From positions 1 through 7,295 of the forward strand of contig UROM01000089.1 of NCBI GenBank assembly GCA_900549455.1: a stretch of DNA of 7,295 bases, in the 5' to 3' direction. This DNA comes from an uncultured Collinsella sp. (GTDB lineage Bacteria; Actinomycetota; Coriobacteriia; Coriobacteriales; Coriobacteriaceae). This document shows, one piece after another, positions 1-5,342 of the stretch. A model generated the notes under the pieces. That model was not told the origin of the DNA. It saw only the letters and a program-made list of their open reading frames with translations, and did not search any database. Every line of letters starts with the position of its first letter. Position 1 is the stretch's first letter. The position numbers were made by a program, and so were the translations under genes.

Positions 1-50
1 TACGAGATGCTCAGGAGTCTCGTGGGCTCGGAGATGTGTATAAGAGACAG
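1..50 (+). other. Nextera i7-side sequencing adapter (artificial)
   Basis: This is not genomic DNA. Positions 1-8 are the end of the Illumina P7 primer, 9-16 (GCTCAGGA) match the adapter form of Nextera index N704, 17-31 are GTCTCGTGGGCTCGG, and 32-50 are the 19-bp Tn5 mosaic end AGATGTGTATAAGAGACAG. The order is exactly that of a Nextera read-2 adapter. The mosaic end marks the transposon insertion point, so biological sequence begins at 51. Translation of the reverse strand across it gives the familiar adapter-contamination peptide LCLLYTSPSPRDS. Confidence 0.98.
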
Positions 51-760
51 AGCGTGGGCTCGGAGGTTTTGCGACGCTTGGGGGCTTGGGCCGACGGTGC
101 CGGTGCAGGCGAGAGGTCTCGCGCTGCGCGGCGCAGCTCGATGAGGGCGTTGTCGAATGCGACGGTTTTAGAGTCGCGAAGCAGCTCGGGGTTGAGCCCA
201 TGGAAAACGGCGTAATCTTGCAACCACACGCGTGCAAACCGATCGATGCCGGGCTCGAAGGTGCGATAGACATCCCAAAAGGCCTTGATTTTGTTAAAAC
301 CATCGAGTGGGTCATCTACGCCAATGCCGCAGATCAGCTCATAGAGGTACAGGAAGGCAAAGGACGTAGACATTTCCTCGACGGTTCCGCGTCGCACTTG
401 GGCGCGCCAAGTAAAATAGCCGCGCAGTTGCCGATCGCTCATGGCGTTGTAGGTGGGAAAGTACGACTTGAATGTGCCGTTGTAGGGGCAGTCGTCTTCA
501 AAGTCGGCCATCAGCAGGCCTTGGCGGTAGAAAAGCTCGGCTTCCGAAAGCCAGCGACCCGCGCCGCCTTTGGGGTCATCCTGCCAGCGCGATATCTCGC
601 GCATCTTGCGGTACTGGTCGGGAAGGAAATTCTGCATCTGACGACCGGTTTTGAGAATCGGCTCGTCAGCATAGACTTCGTTTGAGAAGCGAGCAGACTG
701 ATGGGTCCGTGCCTCGGCCATAATGCGCTCGATGAGCATCTTGATGTCCTGGTCGGCCAC
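51..760 (-). CDS. TerB N-terminal domain protein, 3' end missing
   Basis: This is the N-terminal 236 residues of a protein with a TerB_N-type domain (PF13208), a family of large proteins of poorly known function sometimes linked to tellurite-resistance-like or phage-response modules. The domain covers roughly residues 65-190. Recognisable stretches are FYRQGLLMADFEDD (77-90), YFPTYNAMSDRQLRGYFTWR (100-119), FAFLYLYELI (134-143) and WLQDYAVFHGL (179-189), all in the family's usual order. There is no signal peptide, so it is probably cytoplasmic. A Pro/Ala-rich basic linker (218-236) then leads towards a missing C-terminal part. The start is GTG at 760, chosen because a purine-rich Shine-Dalgarno (AGGAG with GGGG after it, 761-775) lies just upstream. 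The reading frame continues to position 11, but residues 237-249 are encoded by adapter and must be removed. Family assignment is by remembered motif pattern; the function is not established. Confidence 0.82.
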
Positions 761-797
761 CGTTTCCCCTCTCCTAACGCAGCTTTGGTGACCTCAT

Positions 798-806
798 ATC
801 ATAGCA
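798..806 (-). promoter_or_regulatory. Extended -10 promoter for the TerB_N gene
   Basis: On the minus strand this reads TGCTATGAT: an extended -10 (TGn) followed by TATGAT, one mismatch from TATAAT. It sits about 40 bp before the GTG start at 760. No good -35 is visible; TCGAAC, 18 bp upstream, is a weak candidate, which is compatible with an extended -10 promoter. It lies downstream of the repeat at 843-918, so this gene may be transcribed independently of the BspA-like gene. Confidence 0.45.
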
Positions 807-831
807 CAGCATCAAACAGATGTTCGAGATA

Positions 832-1794
832 TCATCCGCGGATAGATTTTTGGGACATGCCTAGAAATCTACTTTTAGGCAGGCAGTCTTTTGAGCGCTG
901 GCGAAGGGTAGATTTGGGAGACGTAAGGCTAGAGCAACTTTGGAACATGTAGTTCGCGTGCGTGACCTTCGAGGTGTCCCAGCCCGTCAGATCAAGCGAG
1001 GTGAGATCGAAGCAACCATTGAACATCCTCTGCATGTTCGTTGTCCTCGAGGTGTCCAGGTTGGCGAAATCGACCGTGGTGAGACCCCAGCAGCCGTTGA
1101 GCCAGGACTCCGTTGTCTTTGGGCGGATTCCCTCATCGACTGCTGTGACGCTCTTGAGGCTGTGGGCGCCAGCAAAGAGCTTCTTCATGTCCTCGATGCC
1201 CGTGGTGACCCTGGTGACCGTGCGGCCGTCGAAGGTATCGCCAACGGAGAGGGCCTTGAACCTCTTGTAGAGGCCCGCAGTGTTATCCGAATGCCACACG
1301 GCGAAGGCCTGCTTCTGCCCGAAGGAGAAGTCGACCGTGCCGAGCGCGAACGCGCCTCTGGTCGCAGCCTTGAGCGCGTTTGCGTTGTTCTTGGCGCCGA
1401 GCTTGCCAACGGACCAGTCCACGGAGGCCGTCTTTCCCGGGGCGAGGGTTTCGTCGGTCTTGGACAGGGTTGTGGAGCCGTTCTTGTAGGAGAGCCACGC
1501 GGACTTGTTGCCGCCCGCCACCGAGGAGCTGGCGGATAGGCTGATCGCCTCGTCGTTATTCTGGGACACGGAGACGTCGCCCAGGGAGGCCTCCTCCGAG
1601 CCCACGTTCCCAATCTTCCATTCGCTCGGAGTGATGACCGTGCCGTCGTGCTTTACGAAGCAGGGGACGGTCATAGGCACGGAGACGTTGATCTGAGCTT
1701 CGTTCGCGAATGCGAAGGAGGGCGCGGCGGTGAGCGCCACCGCGAGTGAAAGGGCGCCAAGGAGGGCGCCGAGGAGTCTACCTCTTGTCCCCAT
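832..1794 (-). CDS. Secreted BspA-like (DUF285) surface protein, truncated at 3' end
   Basis: This is an exported protein probably displayed at the cell surface, of the BspA/DUF285 leucine-rich type often implicated in adhesion. Residues 1-30 form a signal peptide (basic RGR, long hydrophobic core, AFA before NEAQ). Residues 34-160 are a beta-rich exported module with the pattern TVPCFVKHDGTVITP near its start and VDFSFGQ at its end. Residues 198-292 contain about three DUF285-type repeats of roughly 23 residues, typified by NMQRMFNGCFDLTSLDLTGW followed by DTSKVT. The start ATG has a good Shine-Dalgarno (GGGAGGA) six bases upstream. Family resemblance stops at residue 292 (base 919). Residues 293-320 are encoded by the repeat at 843-918 and a little flanking DNA and look like nothing in the family. 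Such proteins normally have more repeats and a wall anchor, so this copy is probably a 3'-truncated, unanchored remnant. The sorting-signal remnant upstream overlaps its start. Confidence 0.78.
   Translation of the reverse strand: MGTRGRLLGALLGALSLAVALTAAPSFAFANEAQINVSVPMTVPCFVKHDGTVITPSEWKIGNVGSEEASLGDVSVSQNNDEAISLSASSSVAGGNKSAWLSYKNGSTTLSKTDETLAPGKTASVDWSVGKLGAKNNANALKAATRGAFALGTVDFSFGQKQAFAVWHSDNTAGLYKRFKALSVGDTFDGRTVTRVTTGIEDMKKLFAGAHSLKSVTAVDEGIRPKTTESWLNGCWGLTTVDFANLDTSRTTNMQRMFNGCFDLTSLDLTGWDTSKVTHANYMFQSCSSLTSPKSTLRQRSKDCLPKSRFLGMSQKSIRG
843..918. repeat. Short repeat element with inverted AAATCTAC/GTAGATTT boxes, copy A
   Basis: This 76-bp stretch is built from three copies of one box: TAGATTT at 843-849, AAATCTAC at 865-872 and GTAGATTT at 908-915. 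The first two form an inverted repeat, as do the second and third. A further stem, GCCTA with TAGGC (860-864 and 876-880), lies inside. Bases 843-867 match the minus strand of 4499-4475 at 21 of 25 positions (for example TAGATTTTTGG then ACA or ACA-like then GCCT). The element begins exactly where BspA-like coding homology ends (918/919). It has no coding capacity and no terminal features of a known insertion sequence. It could be a small non-autonomous mobile repeat or a processing/termination element; the sequence does not decide. Confidence 0.6.
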
Positions 1795-1900
1795 CGGTAT
1801 CCTCCCTCTTCGTGCGTGAAGTTATGTCCAGTCCCACCGCGCACGCGGCAGCACCGGCCATCAGGAACAGGACCCACACGGATGGGTCGCCTGTCTGTAA
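1778..1900 (-). pseudogene. Orphan LPXTG-type sorting signal, remnant of a surface protein gene
   Basis: Forty codons plus a stop encode a typical C-terminal cell-wall sorting signal: LQTGDPSVW, a hydrophobic segment (VLFLMAGAAACAVGL), then a charged tail (RTKRED and DGDKR). The usual LPxTG proline is absent. The open frame continues upstream only to 1975, through AT-rich codons unlike the rest of the window, and has no ATG, GTG or TTG start. I therefore read it as the surviving 3' end of a lost surface-protein gene. Its TAG stop overlaps the first 17 nt of the BspA-like gene, as expected of an operon partner, so that gene may once have been translationally coupled to it. Sorting signals of this layout are substrates of class A-type sortases. 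A sequencing or assembly join near 1900 is the main alternative. Confidence 0.55.
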
Positions 1901-2291
1901 TACGGCAAATAACTCAAGTGTTATTCCACTGTTTTCAAGGGAAGTACACCCATTACTGCATCCATTAACAAACGGTTATTCGCAGATGTCCGATGTCAAA
2001 TGCACTGAACGGGAAAGATTGGGCTTGGCCGCATCGGCTCCATTTCTGGGCCATGCGTCCATCGCTGACAGCGGATAATGGGCCGTTGGGCGATACGAAC
2101 AGGACGCTTGTTCCCGGTACCATCTATCATGATACATATAATCGCAAAGCTATCGAAAACGGCGCCACCGCGACTGCCGTCGGACACATGCCGCAGCGAC
2201 CTCGACATCAACCGTCGGTACTTATGGTTGCACCAAGGCGCGCCAAACGCCGGTTTCAATCCTTTGCGAGCCCCGGGACGAGAGGAACATC
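1901..2291. other. Intergenic spacer before the LPXTG protein, no gene recognised
   Basis: The left part (about 1907-1980) is distinctly AT-rich and holds a 6-bp inverted repeat, AATAAC (1908-1913) with GTTATT (1920-1925), plus a second GTTATTC at 1975-1981. The middle (1985-2130) is open in more than one frame on both strands, but none of the translations resembles a protein family or has a convincing ribosome binding site, so I call no gene. A small stem GAACA/TGTTC lies at 2097-2113. From 2137 onwards it is the probable promoter and 5' leader (about 145 nt) of the plus-strand surface gene. I could not match this leader to any riboswitch class. Confidence 0.5.
2137..2142 (+). promoter_or_regulatory. 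Consensus -10 box upstream of the LPXTG surface gene
   Basis: A perfect TATAAT lies in a locally AT-rich patch (CATGATACATATAATCG) in otherwise GC-rich DNA, on the strand of the downstream gene. It would give a leader of roughly 145 nt before the ATG at 2292. No matching -35 hexamer occurs at 16-18 bp; the nearest TTG-type sequences (2108-2116) are too far. The gene might therefore rely on an activator, or the box may be fortuitous. Confidence 0.4.
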
Positions 2292-4025
2292 ATGAGCAAG
2301 ATACGGAAACTGATAGGTCTTGCCTCAGCGCTCGCCTTTGTCATGGCGATGCTGCCGGCGTTGGCATTTGCCGAGACAACGCAGTACAACCTGTTTGTCA
2401 ACGGCGAACAATTTGCCAGCGACAACCTCACTATCGCATGCGGCGAGGGAACGGCGACGTACGACCCCGACGCGCAAACCCTTACGCTAAACAACGCGTC
2501 TATCACAAACGTACTCGGCTATGGCGGTATCAATTCGGAACTGACGGGCGATTTGGATATCGTGCTTCAGGGTGAGAACCGTATTACCTTCGATGACAAT
2601 ATGGGCATTATGGCTACGGGGAATATCGAGTTCTCGGGGTCTGGCAGCCTTACTATCAATGTTGCGGGGGAGACGAGGGACGGCATAAGTGCTGCCGGCA
2701 GTGTTTCGGTACGTGGAACGACCCTTATCATTAATGCCCCGGGCGGCATTGGCATTGCCAGCGACGGTTCGGTTATTGTCGATAACGCGAAGCTCACGTC
2801 GCATGCGCTATATGCGGGCGTCGACGCTGTCAATCTCACTATCAAAAACAGCAGCGTGGTTGACATTTCGGCGACGGAAAACAACTGCAACGCCGCGTAC
2901 ATTAGCTCCCGCGGCGGCCCTACGGGCGGTAACCTGAGCATCTCGAATTCTAACGTCGTGGCGAAAAGCCTCTTCCCCGGTCTGTTCGCCGAAGGAAACC
3001 TGACGATTGACGGCGGCTCTGCCCAATCGACCTCTACCGCCGATGCCGCTCTGTGGACAAGCGGCGATCTGACCATCAAGGGCGGCGCAAAGGTCACGCT
3101 CGCCGGCGTATATCCGGCTGGCTGTGCTGGCGATTTTACAGTCTGCGCGGCTGAGGTCGATGCCAAGAACACAAGCGTGGATAATATCCCCGCGCTCTCG
3201 GATAACCCCGTCATTTACGGTGATTTCGACCTGACGCATGCCGTCGCTGTCGATAGCGAAGGCACGGCCATCGATCTCATCGAGCACGATGGCGTCGAGC
3301 AGGCCAAGGGCTTCCTGCGCCTCTATAAGAACATCCATTTCATCACGGGCGAGAAATCCGTCACCTATAGCTTCCCCTTCACGAAGGTCGTTAAGAATGG
3401 CGGCGACATCGCTCCGGGCAAGCAGGAATTTGAGCTTGAGATTTTCAACGTCGGCGTCGGCCAGATTGAGGATTACACCGACGTGACCGTGACGGCGACC
3501 GTCGCCACCAACGGAGCGGGGGAATACGAGGGGCTCCTCACCATTAAGGGTCCCAAGAGCCAGGTTCGCGACATCACCTGTGAGGGCTTCTGCGTGCGCG
3601 AGAAGAATACAGGTGTGGCAAACTGGACGTATTCCGATGCTGTCTACCAGATTTTCTGCCATGAGTACACGATTGCGGATGGCGCCCGGTCGGCCACCCA
3701 GTCGAGTTACGAAATCTTCCCCGTCAAGCTGGTGGAAACCGATAACGGCGCATTCTACGAGAAGGCTCAGGACACGCCCGTGACGAGCATGACGTTCGAG
3801 AACGTCTATACGGAAAATACGGCACCCGCCGAGGGCGATAAACCTGATCCTAACAAAAAGCCTGCTGACACCACGAAGCCTGCCGGAAAGAAAAAGACCA
3901 CTGCGGGCAAGATTCCCAGCACGGGCGACAGCAACACTTCGACTATGGAGTGTGCCGTGCTGCTGACAATCGCAGGCGCGCTGGTTGTTGGGCTTTCGAT
4001 GAAGAGGCTGCGCTGCGGACGCTAG
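2292..4025 (+). CDS. LPXTG-type cell-wall protein: beta-helix-like region plus pilin isopeptide domain
   Basis: This is a complete surface protein of 577 residues. A signal peptide (1-27) ends ALAFA before ETTQ. Residues 31-75 follow a common start of secreted carbohydrate-binding-type proteins (LFVNGEQ, ATYDPDAQTLTLNNASI). Residues about 85-275 are a run of short beta-strand repeats with G-[DN]-L-[TS]-I turns (GNLSIS, GNLTIDGG, GDLTIKGG), resembling a right-handed beta-helix. Residues about 358-507 resemble the Spy0128-type pilin isopeptide domain: strand FTKVVKNG (K365), VREKNTG (E437) and the closing strand TFENVYTE (N504) give the expected Lys, Glu and Asn trio. A Lys/Pro/Thr linker (514-540) leads to IPSTGD (541-546), a hydrophobic segment (554-569) and the tail KRLRCGR. 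Sortase would cut between T544 and G545. The start has AGAGGA about six bases upstream. Likely role: adhesin or fimbria-like display. The ligand is unknown. Confidence 0.88.
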   Translation: MSKIRKLIGLASALAFVMAMLPALAFAETTQYNLFVNGEQFASDNLTIACGEGTATYDPDAQTLTLNNASITNVLGYGGINSELTGDLDIVLQGENRITFDDNMGIMATGNIEFSGSGSLTINVAGETRDGISAAGSVSVRGTTLIINAPGGIGIASDGSVIVDNAKLTSHALYAGVDAVNLTIKNSSVVDISATENNCNAAYISSRGGPTGGNLSISNSNVVAKSLFPGLFAEGNLTIDGGSAQSTSTADAALWTSGDLTIKGGAKVTLAGVYPAGCAGDFTVCAAEVDAKNTSVDNIPALSDNPVIYGDFDLTHAVAVDSEGTAIDLIEHDGVEQAKGFLRLYKNIHFITGEKSVTYSFPFTKVVKNGGDIAPGKQEFELEIFNVGVGQIEDYTDVTVTATVATNGAGEYEGLLTIKGPKSQVRDITCEGFCVREKNTGVANWTYSDAVYQIFCHEYTIADGARSATQSSYEIFPVKLVETDNGAFYEKAQDTPVTSMTFENVYTENTAPAEGDKPDPNKKPADTTKPAGKKKTTAGKIPSTGDSNTSTMECAVLLTIAGALVVGLSMKRLRCGR

Positions 4026-4080
4026 GGAAGGGCCTTTTAAGGCTAGCCGCCCACTCTGTGCATGATTGCCTAGGGGCAAA

Positions 4081-4117
4081 GAGGCCCGCTCAACGTGTCT
4101 GACGTTGAGCGGGCCTC
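4081..4117 (+). terminator. Perfect stem-loop after the LPXTG gene, probable terminator
   Basis: GAGGCCCGCTCAACG (4081-4095) pairs perfectly with CGTTGAGCGGGCCTC (4103-4117) around a 7-nt loop, and the first and last loop bases can also pair. It lies 56 bp after the stop at 4023-4025 and no gene intervenes, so it probably ends that transcript. There is no T-run on the plus-strand side (AACGGTTAAT). On the minus strand the following bases are TTTGCCCC, a weak tract. A smaller hairpin, TTGCC-TAGG-GGCAA (4066-4079), directly precedes it. Confidence 0.7.
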
Positions 4118-4262
4118 AACGGTTAATAATGCCCGTGGTATTTGGTGCGCATTGCGCGCAGACCCCCTCGCTTCTCGCACCGCTTTCCCTCCCGGGATGG
4201 TAAAGTTGTTGACCACACAGGAATGCAGGAGCGGAAAGAGAACGATTGCATTGGCTTAAAAG

Positions 4263-4503
4263 GTGACATTCAAGCAGATTGCCAACGAGGTGGGTCTTTC
4301 GCCCTCTTCTGTTTCCCTTGTGCTTAATGACCGGCCCTGCCGCATCTCGAAATCAAACCGTCGCTGCATTAAAGAAGTTGCGGCGCGAGCATTACGTGCC
4401 TAATCAGATTGCCCGCAGCTCGGTGATGCGCGAGTCAAAGACGCTCGGTCTTATTGTCCCCAACATCGAGAACCTTTTAAGGCGTGTTCCAAAAATCTAC
4501 TGA
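4263..4503 (+). pseudogene. LacI-family transcriptional regulator, frameshifted and truncated
   Basis: This encodes the DNA-binding N-terminus of a LacI/GalR repressor. From GTG at 4263 the frame reads VTFKQIANEVGLSPSSVSLV and continues LNDRP, a textbook LacI helix-turn-helix, then IKEVAAR. After codon 42 (4386-4388) homology moves to the next frame: HYVPNQIARS, then SKTLGLIVPNIEN, the hinge and first strand of the sugar-binding core. The original frame stops at 4401. Loss of two bases (a GA of CGAGAG) near 4388 would explain the shift. The second frame leaves the family after IEN (base 4472) and runs through repeat copy B to a stop at 4501. The whole effector domain of about 270 residues is missing. 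An in-frame stop just upstream supports the GTG start, but the ribosome binding site is poor. It cannot make a working repressor; a sequencing indel could account for the frameshift but not the truncation. Confidence 0.82.
4475..4499. repeat. Repeat copy B, at the broken end of the LacI-family gene
   Basis: The plus strand reads TTTTAAGGCGTGTTCC then AAAAATCTA. The minus strand of 867-843 reads TTTCTAGGCATGTCCC then AAAAATCTA, giving 21 identities in 25. It follows the last recognisable LacI codon within a few bases and ends 8 bp before the stop of the convergent DUF554 gene. Relative to the gene it terminates, it has the same orientation as copy A. Only the outer part of the larger element at 843-918 is present. 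Confidence 0.55.
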
Positions 4504-4507
4504 GGGG

Positions 4508-5224
4508 CTAGAACAGGAGGGCGTAGATGACGGCTATGACAACGGAGGGGAGCATATTGGCCGTGCGGAAGGTCTGAGGGCGGATGAGATTTACGCCGAC
4601 GCAGAAGATGAGCATAGAGCCCACGAGCGACAGGCTGTCGAGGGCGGCGGCGGTCATGATGGGAGAGAGTGCGCCGGCAAACAGCGTGATCGTTCCCTGG
4701 AACACGGCGACGGGCAGGGCCGAGAAGATGCAACCGCGGCCGAGCGAGGCCGTCATGGTGCAGACGATGATGCAATCCAGCGCGCCCTTGAGAGCGAGCG
4801 TGGACCAGTCACCGAGCAGACCGTCTTGGATTGATCCCACGATAGCCATGGCGCCGATGCAGACGGTCAGCGATGCCGAGACAAAGGCATTGGTGAACTC
4901 GTTGTCCCCCTCGCTGCCGGTTTTGCGTTTGAGCCATTCGCCCAGGTTTTCGATGCCAGCTTCCAAGTTTATGGCCTCGCCGATGAGCGAGCCAAGGGCA
5001 AACGATACGATGAGCATGGTGGTGCCGGTGGTGGCCAACGTTTTCCCGTCAATGACGAGCATCTTTTGCATGGTGCCGCCCAGGCCGATAAACAGAACGC
5101 ACAGCCCCGATGCCTTCATGAGCGTATCTTGGATGCGGGGTGTGATAAAGCGTCCGCCTATCAGACCCAGCAAGCCGCCCGCAACCAAAAGTGCGACGTT
5201 GATGATCGTTCCCAAACCCGGCAT
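4508..5224 (-). CDS. DUF554 family integral membrane protein
   Basis: This is a complete 238-residue, very hydrophobic protein of the DUF554 family (PF04474), which includes E. coli YqgA and B. subtilis YdfK. The family is predicted to be an inner-membrane transporter-like protein, but its substrate is unknown. Visible hallmarks are the N-terminal GLGTIINVALLVAGGLLGLI, the GSLIGE motif, CIGAMAIVGSIQDGLLGD, and LPVAVFQGTITL. About six to seven hydrophobic helices alternate with short loops, with a charged loop near EWLKRKTGSEGDNEF. I chose the ATG at 5224 rather than an ATG 69 bases further upstream: the family begins at this point, GGGAGG lies just before it, and the extra residues (MSHDAPCSPFCYDCQ...) are not membrane-like. 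It converges with the LacI remnant and ends 8 bp from repeat B. It may share a transcript with the upstream surface genes, from which it is separated by 118 bp. Confidence 0.9.
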   Translation of the reverse strand: MPGLGTIINVALLVAGGLLGLIGGRFITPRIQDTLMKASGLCVLFIGLGGTMQKMLVIDGKTLATTGTTMLIVSFALGSLIGEAINLEAGIENLGEWLKRKTGSEGDNEFTNAFVSASLTVCIGAMAIVGSIQDGLLGDWSTLALKGALDCIIVCTMTASLGRGCIFSALPVAVFQGTITLFAGALSPIMTAAALDSLSLVGSMLIFCVGVNLIRPQTFRTANMLPSVVIAVIYALLF

Positions 5225-5284
5225 GAACCCTCCCATATTGATGCCAACCTGGCAATCGTAGCAGAACGGGCTGCAGGGTGCGTC

Positions 5285-5330
5285 ATGACTCATCCTATAC
5301 GTTATATAAGTGGTATTAATGACGGCATTT
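5285..5330 (-). promoter_or_regulatory. AT-rich possible promoter region for the DUF554 gene
   Basis: The 118-bp gap between the secreted-protein gene and the DUF554 gene contains an AT-rich block (minus strand TTAATACCACTTATATAACG then TATAGG) with several -10-like hexamers (TATAAC, TATATA). TTGGAC nearer 5341 is a possible -35, but its spacing to any of them is not ideal. No terminator-like hairpin with a T-run lies in the gap, so read-through from upstream is equally possible. A small TGCCA-ACC-TGGCA stem is present at 5242-5254 in the leader. Confidence 0.3.
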
Positions 5331-5342
5331 GGCGTCCAAGTC

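Noticed and set aside
2143..2291. Riboswitch in the leader of the LPXTG gene
   Set aside because: I compared it by eye with the c-di-GMP and a few other common classes and found no matching core motif.
1993..2295. Plus-strand open frame of 100 codons in the spacer, and an 87-codon frame opposite it
   Set aside because: Neither has a convincing ribosome binding site, domain pattern or signal peptide; the translations look like random GC-rich sequence.
2808..4079. Long 423-codon frame antisense to the LPXTG gene
   Set aside because: It mirrors the codon pattern of a well-supported gene on the other strand and its translation has no recognisable features.
5225..5293. A longer DUF554 start that adds 23 residues
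   Set aside because: The added residues are cysteine-rich and not membrane-like, and the internal ATG at 5224 has a good Shine-Dalgarno and the family's normal N-terminus.
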